DNA of 64,000 bases from Paenibacillus lutrae. Lineage in GTDB: Bacteria > Bacillota > Bacilli > Paenibacillales > NBRC-103111. Positions 1-8,989 of the stretch are shown here, piece after piece. Numbering within the stretch: the stretch's first letter is position 1; each line of letters begins with the position of its first letter. Location of the stretch: NCBI RefSeq assembly GCF_009757775.1, contig NZ_RHLK01000003.1, forward strand, positions 435,059 through 499,058. Reading direction: 5' to 3'. The notes beneath the pieces are model-generated. The model was not told where the DNA came from and did no database searches. It saw nothing but the letters and a program-made list of their open reading frames with translations. The position numbers and the translations under genes were made by a program.

Positions 1-176
1 ACGCGAAGTTCCTGCAGTTCGGCATCGCGAGCCGAGGTTTGTTCACCGTCTTGCTGGGCAGCTTCTTGTCCAGTACCTGCCTCATCAGCCGATTCCGCGT
101 ATCCCGCTTCATATGTAGCTTCTGTTTCTGCGGCGTCGGTATTCGGATGGTTATTCTTCGTTTCTTCGGTACTCAC
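1..176 (-). CDS. grpE: Nucleotide exchange factor GrpE, N-terminal part
   Basis: The reading frame runs off the left edge, so only about the first 58 residues are present. It starts at GTG (174-176) behind a strong AAGGAGGTGA site (186-195). The visible part is acidic and low in complexity (many E, A, D, T, Q), as GrpE N-termini usually are. The conserved dimer and beta domains lie outside the window, so the name rests mainly on position directly downstream of hrcA, the standard hrcA-grpE-dnaK-dnaJ order. GrpE releases ADP from DnaK in the cytoplasm. It is probably co-transcribed with hrcA under CIRCE control. Confidence 0.8.
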   Translation of the reverse strand, partial: MSTEETKNNHPNTDAAETEATYEAGYAESADEAGTGQEAAQQDGEQTSARDAELQELR

Positions 177-277
177 TTGTCGTGTTCACCTCCTTAAAAG
201 AGTGGACGGCTGGCTCCAGCCGGACCACGCTTAAGTTTACCCCTAAGGGAATCTGCATAAACCGGCGTCTGCCCGTA

Positions 278-1303
278 TTATTTATACCAGCGCGAAAGCA
301 GCACTTCCATATTGGAAGACAGATGCTCCAGCAGTCTGATGACTTTGGCATATTCCATCCGGGTCGGACCCAAGATCCCGATCGTCCCGAGCGGTTTGTC
401 GTCAAAGGCATACGTAGCGGTAATAAGACTGCAATCATTCATAGCGGCTAGACTGTTCTCAGAGCCGATCTTAATTTGCAGACCATTGGGCGATGAGGTC
501 ACTAATTTGAAAATAACCGGCGTCTGCTCCAGCAAATCCAAAATGCTTTTCACCTTATCCACGTCCTTGAACTCGGGCTGGGTCAACATATTGGTCGTTC
601 CGCTCAAGAAGATGCGGTCCTTCTCATCGTTCTCCAGTACGCTTTCAACCATGGCCAGCAATTCATAATAACCGGAGGCATATTTGTTCAGCTCATCGGC
701 TACTTCCGTATACAGCTTCGACTTGAACTGCAGAAGCGGCACTCCTTTGAGCCTAGCATTCAGAAGGTTGACCACCTTCTCGATTTCAGCTACGGGTATT
801 CCCGGAGGAATCGGGACTGTCTTGTTCTCCACATGCCCCGTATTCGTTACGATAATGGCAACCGCGGTCGTGTCGCTAATCGGAATGATCTGCAAATGCT
901 TCAGCGTATTCGTAAACACTTCGGGTCCAAGGACGATGGATGTGTAGTTCGTCAGACCCGATAGCATATTGGCCGTATGCTGGATCACTTCTTCCATAGC
1001 CTGGAGTTTCTCGGCAAAGAAGCGCTTGACCGTCTCTACTTCGTGGGCATCCAGAGAGCCATGTTGCACAAGATGATCGACGTAATAGCGGTAACCCTTG
1101 TGAGAAGGAATACGGCCGGCGGACGTATGAGGCTGCTCCAGGAAGCCCATCTCCTCGAGATCCGACATTTCATTGCGGATCGTCGCGGGGCTGAACCCTA
1201 CATCACCGCGTTTGGAAATACTGCGCGAGCCAATGGGTTCTGCAGAACGTATATAATCATCGACTATGGCGGTTAAAATCATCTGTTGACGCTCTGTTAG
1301 CAC
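278..1303 (-). CDS. hrcA: Heat-inducible transcription repressor HrcA
   Basis: A 341-residue protein of the usual HrcA length. The N-terminal winged-helix DNA-binding part (about residues 1-75) holds the family motifs SPATIRNEM and HTSAGRIPS; the GAF-like dimerisation region follows. HrcA represses class I heat-shock operons by binding CIRCE and needs GroEL to stay active. The start is GTG (1301-1303) with GGAGGA at 1311-1316. A perfect CIRCE operator lies upstream at 1381-1407, so the gene should repress itself together with grpE downstream. The gap to grpE is 101 bases with no terminator seen. Confidence 0.97.
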   Translation of the reverse strand: MLTERQQMILTAIVDDYIRSAEPIGSRSISKRGDVGFSPATIRNEMSDLEEMGFLEQPHTSAGRIPSHKGYRYYVDHLVQHGSLDAHEVETVKRFFAEKLQAMEEVIQHTANMLSGLTNYTSIVLGPEVFTNTLKHLQIIPISDTTAVAIIVTNTGHVENKTVPIPPGIPVAEIEKVVNLLNARLKGVPLLQFKSKLYTEVADELNKYASGYYELLAMVESVLENDEKDRIFLSGTTNMLTQPEFKDVDKVKSILDLLEQTPVIFKLVTSSPNGLQIKIGSENSLAAMNDCSLITATYAFDDKPLGTIGILGPTRMEYAKVIRLLEHLSSNMEVLLSRWYK

Positions 1304-1380
1304 AGGTAACTCCTCCTTCTCCTCTTTGGATTGTACACGCTACGCACGCCTAACCGGAACGTCCGGCTGTTGTCCGTTCG

Positions 1381-1407
1381 TTAGCACTCAACCTTAGCGA
1401 GTGCTAA
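1381..1407 (-). promoter_or_regulatory. CIRCE operator (HrcA binding site)
   Basis: A perfect inverted repeat: TTAGCACTC, nine bases, GAGTGCTAA. This is the full CIRCE consensus. It lies 78 bases upstream of the hrcA start codon, just downstream of the candidate promoter, where bound HrcA would block initiation of hrcA-grpE. Confidence 0.97.
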
Positions 1408-1418
1408 ATCATAATACA

Positions 1419-1443
1419 AAAATAACAGACCTCTCGGTCTGTT
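1419..1443 (-). terminator. Probable terminator of the upstream acetyltransferase gene
   Basis: A perfect 8-bp stem, AACAGACC and GGTCTGTT, with a 4-base loop (1424-1443), is followed on the minus strand by ATTTTT. It begins 6 bases after the stop of the GNAT gene at 1450. It fills the spacer of the candidate hrcA promoter. Confidence 0.55.
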
Positions 1444-1448
1444 GTCAA
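1419..1448 (-). promoter_or_regulatory. Candidate sigma-A promoter of hrcA
   Basis: On the minus strand TTGACA (1443-1448) is followed after 18 bases by TATTTT (1419-1424). A TATTAT at 1411-1416 is an alternative -10 but has no good -35. The spacer is itself an inverted repeat that also looks like the terminator of the upstream acetyltransferase gene. Confidence 0.5.
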
Positions 1449-1449
1449 G

Positions 1450-1911
1450 TCAATCGAGCTCTCTAAGTACAGCAATTTCGTCACAGCAGTATTGCTTTTT
1501 GCAGTGCATGCAGTCAGTCCACACTTTTTCGGGAAAAATATGTTTGGGTACAATGGTGAATCCGTTCTTCTGAAAAAACCGCACCTCGTATGTCAGCGCC
1601 ATGACTTTGGTAATATTCTGATCTCTCGCTTCTTCCAGCAGACAATCGACGAGCTTCGAACCGACGCCCTTGCCCTTGTAATCTTCCGATACGCCGAGAG
1701 ACCGGATCTCCACGAGATTCGCTCCCAGTTTAGTAAGTGAGCCGCAGCCGATCAGGACCCCTTCATCTACCGCGACAACAAAGGAATCCAGCTGCTGCTG
1801 TACCATCTCTCTGCTGCGGGGAAGCATAATTCCTTGGCTCGCATATCCCTGTATCATTTCTACTAATTCATCCACATCAACTTCGTTTGCTTTGCGGCAA
1901 GCTATCGTCAT
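1450..1911 (-). CDS. GNAT N-acetyltransferase, ArgA-like (COG1246 type)
   Basis: A 153-residue single-domain GNAT. The acetyl-CoA loop is at residues 78-88 (YKGKGVGSKLV). The tail has four cysteines (134, 137, 142, 143) in the arrangement WTDCMHC...CCDEIAV, which I associate with a Firmicute subfamily related to N-acetylglutamate synthase. The natural substrate cannot be told from sequence. The frame is open further upstream, but ATG at 1909-1911 has a GGGAG site five bases away and gives a normal GNAT N-terminus. In B. subtilis hemW and hrcA are adjacent, so this gene is an insertion in the conserved order. Confidence 0.85.
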   Translation of the reverse strand: MTIACRKANEVDVDELVEMIQGYASQGIMLPRSREMVQQQLDSFVVAVDEGVLIGCGSLTKLGANLVEIRSLGVSEDYKGKGVGSKLVDCLLEEARDQNITKVMALTYEVRFFQKNGFTIVPKHIFPEKVWTDCMHCKKQYCCDEIAVLRELD

Positions 1912-1988
1912 CGCTACTCCCACCATTTCGTGCTGAAAAGTAAAAAAACACCTGTACGAATCATACATAGCCGTATGTTTATTGAATA

Positions 1989-2017
1989 AATATACATCAG
2001 CTTGCATAATCGCACAA
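1989..2017 (-). promoter_or_regulatory. Candidate promoter of the GNAT gene
   Basis: Minus-strand TTGTGC (2012-2017), a 17-base spacer, then TATATT (1989-1994), about 80 bases upstream of the chosen ATG. It implies a leader of roughly 70 bases. Confidence 0.4.
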
Positions 2018-2068
2018 GTGGCATTTTACATAAAATTCATTTAAAACGGCGTGTTATCCCCATTGGAT

Positions 2069-3217
2069 CTAAAGAAAGGCGGCGAATACATCATTGCCGA
2101 ACAAGATCCCCCGCTCAGTAAGCCGGAGCCTATCCCCCGCAATTTCCAGCAGTCCTTTGGATGTGAGGCTTGTGACGATGGGCCCGAATTTTTCTTCTAT
2201 AGAAATACCGAACTGAGCGCGGAAGTCCTCGTCTCTGACGCCTTCCAGCAATCTCAGCCCAACCATCATGAAATCCTCCATAGCCTCTTCACGGGTAACC
2301 TCGAAGCGTTCCAGATGAGGCATCGCTTCTTTGGTCTTATTTATATAAGGCTGAACGCCTTTAATGTTGACATGCCGGAAGCCGCCTGCGTAGCCGTGCG
2401 CTCCGGCGCCGAGCCCGTAGTAAGGCTCATTGCGCCAGTAAGTGCGGTTATGCCGGCTCTCATAGCCCGGCTTGGCGAAATTGCTGATCTCATACATTTC
2501 GTACCCCGCCTGCTTCAGGCGGCGCATAATGAGCAGATACATCTCCAGCTCCTCATCTTCACTCGGCAGCGGAAGCTGGTTCTTGTTATACATCGTATGG
2601 AAAAGCGTATTCTCTTCCACTTTCAGGCTGTATATGGAATAATGCTTGAGATCGAGTGCAAGTGCTTCATCCAGAGTCTTCTGCATGATTTCGGGAGTCT
2701 GCTTAGGCAGGCCGAACATCAGATCGATCGACATGTTGTCAAAACCAAGCTTTGCCGCATTCTCCAGACTCCGGTAGACATCATCCGTGTTGTGAATGCG
2801 TCCGATTGTCTCCAGCAGTGCGTTATCGAAAGACTGGACACCGAACGAAATCCGGTTGACACCCCCCTCTTTCATCGCAGCAAGCTTCTCCAGATCGGTC
2901 GTCCCCGGATTAGCCTCCATCGAGAACTCCAGCTCAGCCTGGCGCTCGGGAAAATACGTCCGCACCAGTTTGAGGAAATGGGCCATCTGATCCGGAAGCA
3001 GAACAGTAGGTGTCCCTCCGCCGACGAAAATCGTTTCAATTTCTCCGGGCGGCATTGATTTCACCGTAAGCTCCATCTCGCGTTCAAGCCCGTCCAGATA
3101 ATCCATAACAGGCTGGCCTTTAAGGACGTAAGAGTTAAAATCACAGTAATAGCATTTATTCGTACAGAACGGAATATGGATATAAACCGCCTTTGGGGCG
3201 GAATAAAGTGGTTTCAT
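2069..3217 (-). CDS. hemW: Radical SAM heme chaperone HemW
   Basis: 382 residues. The radical SAM cluster motif C18-x3-C22-x2-C25 follows IHIPF, and GGGTPT and SMEANPG motifs come next, all typical of HemW (formerly annotated as oxygen-independent coproporphyrinogen III oxidase or HemN-like). HemW binds heme and a 4Fe-4S cluster and is thought to deliver heme to membrane targets; it is not the true HemN oxidase. The ATG at 3215-3217 has AAGGAA nine bases upstream. A TTG eight codons earlier lacks a ribosome site. It follows lepA in the conserved order, but a terminator separates them. Confidence 0.95.
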   Translation of the reverse strand: MKPLYSAPKAVYIHIPFCTNKCYYCDFNSYVLKGQPVMDYLDGLEREMELTVKSMPPGEIETIFVGGGTPTVLLPDQMAHFLKLVRTYFPERQAELEFSMEANPGTTDLEKLAAMKEGGVNRISFGVQSFDNALLETIGRIHNTDDVYRSLENAAKLGFDNMSIDLMFGLPKQTPEIMQKTLDEALALDLKHYSIYSLKVEENTLFHTMYNKNQLPLPSEDEELEMYLLIMRRLKQAGYEMYEISNFAKPGYESRHNRTYWRNEPYYGLGAGAHGYAGGFRHVNIKGVQPYINKTKEAMPHLERFEVTREEAMEDFMMVGLRLLEGVRDEDFRAQFGISIEEKFGPIVTSLTSKGLLEIAGDRLRLTERGILFGNDVFAAFL

Positions 3218-3323
3218 TGCGGGTTGTTCCTTTCCAGTCAAGGTCCGGCTGAAGCCGTTCCTTCATTGTACTACAAAAGTAGGCAAGATCGAAGTCAGGG
3301 ATGCTTTGCTTTGCGTCATTCCA

Positions 3324-3352
3324 ATAAAAATAGGAGCACTAGGCTCCTATTT
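3324..3352 (-). terminator. Rho-independent terminator after lepA
   Basis: A perfect 10-bp stem AAATAGGAGC/GCTCCTATTT with a 5-base loop (3328-3352), followed on the minus strand by TTATT. It lies 21 bases past the lepA stop. Confidence 0.85.
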
Positions 3353-3372
3353 AAGCTGCTGTTACAGCAGGT

Positions 3373-5190
3373 TTAGTTGTCGTCGATTTTGAGAACCGCC
3401 ATGAACGCTTCCTGCGGCACTTCAACGCTGCCGACCTGCTTCATGCGTTTCTTACCTTCCTTCTGCTTCTCCAGAAGTTTCCGTTTACGCGAGATATCGC
3501 CGCCATAACATTTGGCAAGAACGTTCTTGCGCATCGCTTTGACCGTCTCGCGGGAAATAATCTTCTGTCCGATTGCAGCCTGAATCGGCACCTCGAACAT
3601 TTGCCGAGGAATGAGCTCTTTGAGCTTCTCGCATATAATGCGGCCGCGGTTATAGGCGCTGTCGCGGTGTACGATGAAGGACAAAGCATCAACCTGTTCG
3701 GCATTCAGCATGATGTCCATTTTGACGAGATTCGATTTCTTATAGCCCGAGATCTCGTAATCAAAGGAAGCATACCCTTTGGTTCGCGATTTCAGCAAAT
3801 CGAAGAAGTCATATACAATCTCGGCGAGCGGGATATTGTAAGACAGTGTCACCCGGTTCGTATCCAGGTACTCCATGTTCAGAAACTCTCCGCGCTTGTT
3901 CTGGCAAAGATCCATAATCGCTCCGACATAGTCATTGGGCACAATTACAGACGCCTTGACATAGGGCTCCTCTACGAAATCAATACGCTGAGGGTCCGGA
4001 TAGTTCGAAGGGTTGTCAATTTCAACCACATCACCGTTGGTCATGGTTATCCGGTAAATAACGCTTGGCGCGGTCGTGATGAGCGGAATGTTAAATTCAC
4101 GTTCAATCCGTTCCTGGATGATCTCCATATGGAGAAGTCCCAGGAATCCGCAGCGGTAGCCGAAGCCAAGCGCTGTAGAAGTCTCCGGCTCATACGTAAG
4201 CGAAGCATCGTTGAGCTCCAGCTTCTCAAGCGCATCGCGGAGATCATTGTAGTCCGAGGTCTCGATCGGATACAATCCGCAGAATACCATCGGGTTGATC
4301 TTGCGGTAACCCGGCAGCGGTTCGAGCGCCGGTTTGGCGGCATTGGTGACGGTATCACCGACACGCGTGTCGCCGACCGTCTTGATGCCTGCCACGATAA
4401 AACCGACATCGCCCACATGAAGCTCGTTGACGATGGTCATCCGAGGCATGAAAGCACCGACCTCGATGACTTCAAATGTTTTACCGGTTGCCATCATTTT
4501 GATTTTGGAACCTGTCTTGATGGAGCCGTCAACGACACGCACGTACATAATGACGCCTTTGTACGGATCGTAATGCGAGTCAAAAATAAGCGCTTTGAGA
4601 GGCTCGTCAGGGTCACCCTGCGGAGCCGGTACTTTCTGGCATACCTGCTCCAGAATTTCCTTGATGCCGATGCCCGCCTTGGCGGAAGCCAGAACGGCAT
4701 CGCTCGCGTCGAGGCCGATAACATCCTCCACCTCTTGCTTGACGCGCTCCGGGTCTGCACTCGGCAGATCAATTTTATTGATAACCGGCAGAATCTCAAG
4801 GTTATTGTCCAAAGCCAAATAGACGTTAGCCAGTGTCTGGGCTTCGATACCTTGGGCGGCGTCTACCACAAGCAGGGCGCCTTCGCATGCGGCAAGACTC
4901 CGGGATACTTCATAGGTGAAATCCACATGTCCCGGGGTATCGATAAGATTCAGGATATACTCTTGCCCGTCGTCGGCTTTGTAGTTCAACCTGACGGCCT
5001 GGAGCTTGATGGTAATACCCCGTTCCCGTTCAAGATCCATCTGGTCCAGAACCTGCTCCTGCATCTCACGGGACGACAAAGCCCCGGTAAATTCCAGAAT
5101 ACGGTCTGCCAGCGTTGATTTACCGTGATCAATATGCGCGATAATCGAAAAGTTTCGAATTTGTTGTTGTCTTTGGCGAATGTCCGTCAT
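3373..5190 (-). CDS. lepA: Elongation factor 4 (LepA)
   Basis: 605 residues, the usual length. Translation-GTPase motifs are clear: AHIDHGKS (18-25), DTPGH (84-88), NKID (138-141) and SAKAGIG. The C-terminal LepA-specific region holds the [10 protein letters not shown] stretch and a basic [10 protein letters not shown] tail. LepA is a ribosomal GTPase linked to back-translocation and initiation. ATG at 5188-5190 has a GGGGGTT site; a GTG five codons upstream does not. A good promoter sits just upstream (5226-5254). Confidence 0.98.
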   Translation of the reverse strand: MTDIRQRQQQIRNFSIIAHIDHGKSTLADRILEFTGALSSREMQEQVLDQMDLERERGITIKLQAVRLNYKADDGQEYILNLIDTPGHVDFTYEVSRSLAACEGALLVVDAAQGIEAQTLANVYLALDNNLEILPVINKIDLPSADPERVKQEVEDVIGLDASDAVLASAKAGIGIKEILEQVCQKVPAPQGDPDEPLKALIFDSHYDPYKGVIMYVRVVDGSIKTGSKIKMMATGKTFEVIEVGAFMPRMTIVNELHVGDVGFIVAGIKTVGDTRVGDTVTNAAKPALEPLPGYRKINPMVFCGLYPIETSDYNDLRDALEKLELNDASLTYEPETSTALGFGYRCGFLGLLHMEIIQERIEREFNIPLITTAPSVIYRITMTNGDVVEIDNPSNYPDPQRIDFVEEPYVKASVIVPNDYVGAIMDLCQNKRGEFLNMEYLDTNRVTLSYNIPLAEIVYDFFDLLKSRTKGYASFDYEISGYKKSNLVKMDIMLNAEQVDALSFIVHRDSAYNRGRIICEKLKELIPRQMFEVPIQAAIGQKIISRETVKAMRKNVLAKCYGGDISRKRKLLEKQKEGKKRMKQVGSVEVPQEAFMAVLKIDDN

Positions 5191-5225
5191 GCCTAACCCC
5201 CACACAGTTACATACAGTATCTTTT

Positions 5226-5254
5226 ATTATATCAGTCCAGAGGTTCGGCGGCAA
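5226..5254 (-). promoter_or_regulatory. Candidate sigma-A promoter of lepA
   Basis: Minus strand: TTGCCG (5249-5254), 17 bases, consensus TATAAT (5226-5231), about 36 bases before the lepA start codon. Confidence 0.65.
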
Positions 5255-5315
5255 TGCTTATCCGTTTACATCGTGCATATACAGGGATTACACCCATTAA
5301 ATCGGGGGTTTCCTC

Positions 5316-5816
5316 CTATTTCACTACCCATTCGAACAAAGAAACGACACCATCCATACCGGACTGGGCGGTTATTTCCAGCAGATCGCCAAGCTTGTTG
5401 CCAAGATGGTTCATAGAGCCGATTTCTTCCGGTCCGCCCGATGTGATCGGACGCGGCGCCGGCGGCTCAGGCTTCGGGCTTGGCTGCTCTGCAGCCCCGT
5501 TTCCTTGCGGAGCGCGGCTGTCCTCCCCTGTCCGGGCATCCGAACCGGCCGGTCTTTCGCTGCGTGTGCCTGCGGGGCTGGCCGCCGCCGGTACGCCGCC
5601 ACGGGGCAGGGCCCTGACGGCCGTCTCTCCGGCAGGAGGACTTCCATCCGCAGATGGACCCGTAAGCCCGCCTGCGGCAGATGAGACAGGCCTGTCCGCG
5701 CCGCTCTCCGGCCCTTCAATCCGGTTCATGCCGCGGGAAGCCAGATCGACTCCGAACATGACGCAGAAACTCAGCACAATCCCATACATAAACAGCTTCC
5801 AATACCAGCGCGGCAT
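5316..5816 (-). CDS. yqxA: YqxA-like DUF3679 family protein
   Basis: 166 residues with one N-terminal membrane segment (about 5-25, with basic residues just before it), then about 100 residues of Gly/Pro/Ala/Ser-rich low-complexity sequence and a conserved-looking tail from about residue 127 (IGSMNHLGNKLGDLLEI). The name rests on position between spoIIP and lepA, where B. subtilis has yqxA, and on membrane topology. Function is unknown. GGGAGG lies seven bases before the ATG. The linker is very GC-rich and generates long false frames on both strands. Confidence 0.7.
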   Translation of the reverse strand: MPRWYWKLFMYGIVLSFCVMFGVDLASRGMNRIEGPESGADRPVSSAAGGLTGPSADGSPPAGETAVRALPRGGVPAAASPAGTRSERPAGSDARTGEDSRAPQGNGAAEQPSPKPEPPAPRPITSGGPEEIGSMNHLGNKLGDLLEITAQSGMDGVVSLFEWVVK

Positions 5817-5853
5817 GTTCAGCCCTCCCGTCTTTGTTCCTGCTCATCAGGAA

Positions 5854-7065
5854 TCAAGATTTTTTACCTGCCGGAGCCGTCACTTTCTCCGCATCCATGA
5901 TAACTTCCGAGATGGATTTGGCGAGCAGCTCCGCAGTCCGGTAGCACTCTTCCAAGGTGTTGTAAGGTCCGCCGATTTCGACAAGCACACTGTTCGGGGA
6001 AAAATTCTGATTGTATACGCCGTTCACTTCATGTCCCGCTTTAGCGTGAATACCTTTGGAAATTCCGGGCATCTTGCCTTCTAAGATGTCATGAATTTTA
6101 CCGGCAAAACTCTCATTCTCTTTCCAATTCGGATTCTCGCCACCGAGAATAAAATAAACCTGGGCGTAATCTTTTCCATTCAGACTGACCGTTGTGCGCT
6201 TTCTTTCCTGGGAGTCGCGGTGAATGTCGAAGTAGAACTTGAGGTCCGGATGCTTGCCCGCGGCCGCTTCAAGCGTCTTCAAGGAATACTTGTACGAGTA
6301 CGCATATTTGAAATCCTTGACGGTGCTCGGATAGATCGAATCGGAATGAACCGCCCCGACGCCCTCCTTCTCCAAATATTCCGCAAGCTTCTTACCGACC
6401 AGCGTAATGTTGGTTTTGGCATCGTACGCCTTATCCGGGTCCGTCACTCCCTTAAGCTCCGGCAGAAACGATTCGTTGCTGTGAGACTGGTAGATAAAAG
6501 CTACGTTGCGTCCGGGCCCCTTCGGCTTATCATCTCCCGCTGCCGGAGTCGGCGCCGGAGCCGGTTTAGACGGCGGTTCCGATGAAGCCGCGCCCCCTGT
6601 GTTCCCGTTCACAACGCCCTCAGCGGGCGTATACTCGACCGGTCCGCTGCCGTCGCTGTCTTTGCCCGTGCGCAGCACGGTGCTTTTCTCCGCCTTCAGA
6701 CCGGGCACTTCCTGGGCAATCAGACTTTTGGGGTCGCCGGGATTAATATCGGTCAGGAAGCGGACGGCGAAGCTCATCATATTCTGCTGGGAAAAAGTGA
6801 ATTTCCGGTGATCGCTTCTGAGATGCGGCACCTCTAACCCCAGCATATCCAGAAAAAACTGATTGGAAACCGAGGCTGCCAGTCCTTTCATCGAAGAGAC
6901 GGGTGAAGTGGACAGCCGGGATTGCAGCATGCTTCCGATACCAAGCAAAACAAACAAAACCAACGTACACAAACTGAGGGAAACTGCGGTTTTTCCTATG
7001 ATTCCGGCACTTTGAAACGTATGGCGAATTTTGCTGAGATTGAAGGTAACGTCTGTTCTTTTCAT
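5854..7065 (-). CDS. spoIIP: Stage II sporulation protein P, peptidoglycan hydrolase
   Basis: 403 residues. A membrane segment at about 24-46 is followed by an ectodomain, a Pro/Ala-rich linker (about 160-185) and the catalytic domain. QSHSNESF with H195 and E198, and DIHRDS with H282, are the expected zinc and catalytic positions of the SpoIIP amidase/endopeptidase. With SpoIID and SpoIIM it remodels the septal wall during engulfment. ATG at 7063-7065 follows AGGAGGA. In B. subtilis spoIIP follows gpr and has its own sigma-E promoter; I could not find a convincing one here. Confidence 0.95.
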   Translation of the reverse strand: MKRTDVTFNLSKIRHTFQSAGIIGKTAVSLSLCTLVLFVLLGIGSMLQSRLSTSPVSSMKGLAASVSNQFFLDMLGLEVPHLRSDHRKFTFSQQNMMSFAVRFLTDINPGDPKSLIAQEVPGLKAEKSTVLRTGKDSDGSGPVEYTPAEGVVNGNTGGAASSEPPSKPAPAPTPAAGDDKPKGPGRNVAFIYQSHSNESFLPELKGVTDPDKAYDAKTNITLVGKKLAEYLEKEGVGAVHSDSIYPSTVKDFKYAYSYKYSLKTLEAAAGKHPDLKFYFDIHRDSQERKRTTVSLNGKDYAQVYFILGGENPNWKENESFAGKIHDILEGKMPGISKGIHAKAGHEVNGVYNQNFSPNSVLVEIGGPYNTLEECYRTAELLAKSISEVIMDAEKVTAPAGKKS

Positions 7066-7302
7066 GGGGATTCCTCCTGGCATTTGGGCTGGTACCTGTC
7101 CGGTTTCAATGATCCGCTTCGTGCGGAAGTGAATCTATCTACTCCCAATCTATGAGCCCGTCCCTTTCGCTAGAACCACTTTTCCCATGAAAATTAGCTG
7201 TGCTGCCACGTTAGACCGCAATCTATCAGATTAAATCCGTGCCCGGCTATTGCTTGTGGAATTGCAAAATACCCGAGGACTGCCGGTGAGCCGAATCTCA
7301 TA

Positions 7303-7346
7303 CAAAAAAGAGTATCCGGCACTGCGGTCAGCAGTACGGGATACTC
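7303..7346 (-). terminator. Terminator after gpr
   Basis: A long, nearly perfect stem, GAGTATCC pairing with GGATACTC plus an inner ACTGC/GCAGT stem, is followed on the minus strand by TTTTTTG. It begins 23 bases past the gpr stop, so spoIIP probably depends on its own promoter or on read-through. Confidence 0.85.
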
Positions 7347-7369
7347 CTAGAGGCAGCGGGGCTCCGCGA

Positions 7370-8371
7370 TTAATGCGTATAAGCCGCCACGTTGTTCGTA
7401 TCTACCGCATCATGCAGAGCCGCGTTGAGACCCGATGCGATAATATTCGCGATATCTTCGATAAACTCGTCAATTTCCTTCGGGGTCACAAGAAGATCAT
7501 GGCCGAGCGGGTTCAGTACTTCCCTCACGAGAGCCAGACGTTCCTGCTCCGGCAAATCATCCAGCATGCCGAGGATATCTTGCGTATTGGAAGTCTGCGA
7601 ACGGAAATATTGCTGCATCATATCAATGCACGAATTGACAATGGATGAGGCATACACAACTGTCGGCACGCCGATAGCGATGACCGGGACACCGAGCGTC
7701 TCGAACGTGAGGCCTCTTCGCTTATTGCCGATCCCCGAGCCAGGATTGATTCCCGTGTCTGCAATCTGAATCGTCGTATTCACTCTCTCCAGAGCCTGGG
7801 AAGCGAGCGCATCCACTGCGATAATCAGATCCGGGCGCGATTTGTTCACAATGCCCTCGACGATCTCGCTGCTCTCGATTCCTGTCGTGCCCAGCACGCC
7901 AGGCGCAACCGCACTGACCGGCCGGTAACCGGGACTAACTTGTCCGGGCATCAACTCGAAGTAATGCCGCGTGACCAGGATGTTCTCTACGACAAGCGGT
8001 CCGAGTGCATCCGGTGTCACGTTCCAGTTCCCCAGCCCTACAACCAGTATTTTGGAATCCGGCGTAATCCCGGCCTGCTGCAGATACTGCTCGAAGACTT
8101 GGGCGAATTTTGTAGCTACGCGGTCCTGCAGCTGGGAATCCTTCTTGCGAAGCTCCGGCACTTCAATCGTCAGATACCGTCCCGGCATTTTGCCGATTGC
8201 ACGCGCCCCTTCATCTGTAGTAACCTGAATGTTCGTGATCCGAATACCGCTATCTTCAGTTATCTCCGAAATAACTCCCGGTATTTCCGTGCTTCTTCTT
8301 GCTTCCGCCACCAAGTCTCTGGCTTCAAGCGCCAGATCGGTTCTGACGGTATAGGCGCTAAGATCCGCCAT
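7370..8371 (-). CDS. gpr: Germination protease GPR
   Basis: 333 residues, close to known GPRs. Family blocks include YTVRTDLALEA near the N-terminus, VVGLGNWNVTPDALGP, GVLGTTGIES and DALAS. GPR is made in the forespore as a zymogen, processes itself, and begins degradation of small acid-soluble DNA-binding proteins at germination. The ATG follows an AGGAGGA site. A sigma-G-like promoter is visible upstream (8416-8446). It is divergent from rpsT, as in B. subtilis. Confidence 0.97.
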   Translation of the reverse strand: MADLSAYTVRTDLALEARDLVAEARRSTEIPGVISEITEDSGIRITNIQVTTDEGARAIGKMPGRYLTIEVPELRKKDSQLQDRVATKFAQVFEQYLQQAGITPDSKILVVGLGNWNVTPDALGPLVVENILVTRHYFELMPGQVSPGYRPVSAVAPGVLGTTGIESSEIVEGIVNKSRPDLIIAVDALASQALERVNTTIQIADTGINPGSGIGNKRRGLTFETLGVPVIAIGVPTVVYASSIVNSCIDMMQQYFRSQTSNTQDILGMLDDLPEQERLALVREVLNPLGHDLLVTPKEIDEFIEDIANIIASGLNAALHDAVDTNNVAAYTH

Positions 8372-8415
8372 TGATCATTCCTCCTGTTACGGGCTCCAGC
8401 CCTCTCGCGTGCTTA

Positions 8416-8446
8416 TAGTGTACGGATGCCGGTCAGAAATTATTCA
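8416..8446 (-). promoter_or_regulatory. Possible sigma-F/sigma-G promoter of gpr
   Basis: Minus strand: TGAATA (8441-8446), 18 bases, TACACTA (8416-8422), five of seven matches to CATACTA. Spacing and place, about 45 bases before the gpr start, fit forespore control of this gene in other spore formers. Confidence 0.45.
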
Positions 8447-8502
8447 ATATTCCTACCGGAAACGGGCAGTTTCGCACTCTCCGGAAAGCTAGATAGAAGC
8501 TA

Positions 8503-8531
8503 TTGATTTTTAAAAGTAGCCGTGTTAAACT
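8503..8531 (+). promoter_or_regulatory. Candidate sigma-A promoter of rpsT
   Basis: TTGATT (8503-8508), a 17-base spacer, then TAAACT (8526-8531). It lies about 65 bases upstream of the rpsT start and is divergent from the gpr promoter. Confidence 0.6.
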
Positions 8532-8596
8532 ACATAGAGTTGTCAACAATCATGGAAAACGTTCGATTGTGTACCTGAAGTAGGAGGTGAATGTCA

Positions 8597-8869
8597 ATGC
8601 CAAACATCAAATCCGCGATCAAAAGAGTTAAAGTAAGTGAGAAACGTCGCCTGCGCAATGCTTCCGACAAGTCCGCTCTTCGTACAGCTGTTAAAGCTTT
8701 CGAAACGACGGTTGCCAGCAATAACGTAGAATCCGCTAAAGAAGCTCTGATCAACGCGTCCAAGAAATTGGACAAAGCAGCTTCCAAAGGATTAATCCAT
8801 AAAAATGCCGCTAGCCGCAAGAAGTCCCGTTTAGCGAAGAAGCTTAACGCTCTTTCCGCACAAGGCTAA
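8597..8869 (+). CDS. rpsT: 30S ribosomal protein S20
   Basis: 90 residues, very basic, with S20 blocks [11 protein letters not shown] and [19 protein letters not shown]20 binds 16S rRNA early in small-subunit assembly. The ATG at 8597 sits eight bases after AGGAGG; the in-frame ATG at 8591 is too close to that site. It is a single-gene unit with its own promoter and terminator, on the plus strand among minus-strand genes. Confidence 0.97.
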   Translation: MPNIKSAIKRVKVSEKRRLRNASDKSALRTAVKAFETTVASNNVESAKEALINASKKLDKAASKGLIHKNAASRKKSRLAKKLNALSAQG

Positions 8870-8897
8870 TAAGCATTACCTACACATAGGTGACGAG

Positions 8898-8932
8898 AAG
8901 ACCGGATTCCTCAAGGGATCCGGTCTTTTTTA
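8898..8932 (+). terminator. Terminator after rpsT
   Basis: A perfect 10-bp stem AAGACCGGAT/ATCCGGTCTT with a 10-base loop, followed by TTTTT. Confidence 0.95.
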
Positions 8933-8989
8933 ATTTCTTCCCGTGTTAAGCAGCAGGCAATAATAATAATTTAAGAAAGAAGGATTAGA

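Noticed and set aside
2051-3058. Long plus-strand open frame (335 codons) opposite hemW
   Set aside because: It is antisense to a clear hemW with full motifs, lacks a ribosome site and has the codon pattern of a shadow frame.
3601-5118. 505-codon plus-strand frame opposite lepA
   Set aside because: Entirely antisense to lepA; His/Asp/Arg-rich translation with no domain.
5254-6084. Long plus-strand frame across yqxA and spoIIP
   Set aside because: Caused by the GC-rich low-complexity linker of yqxA on the other strand; low-complexity product.
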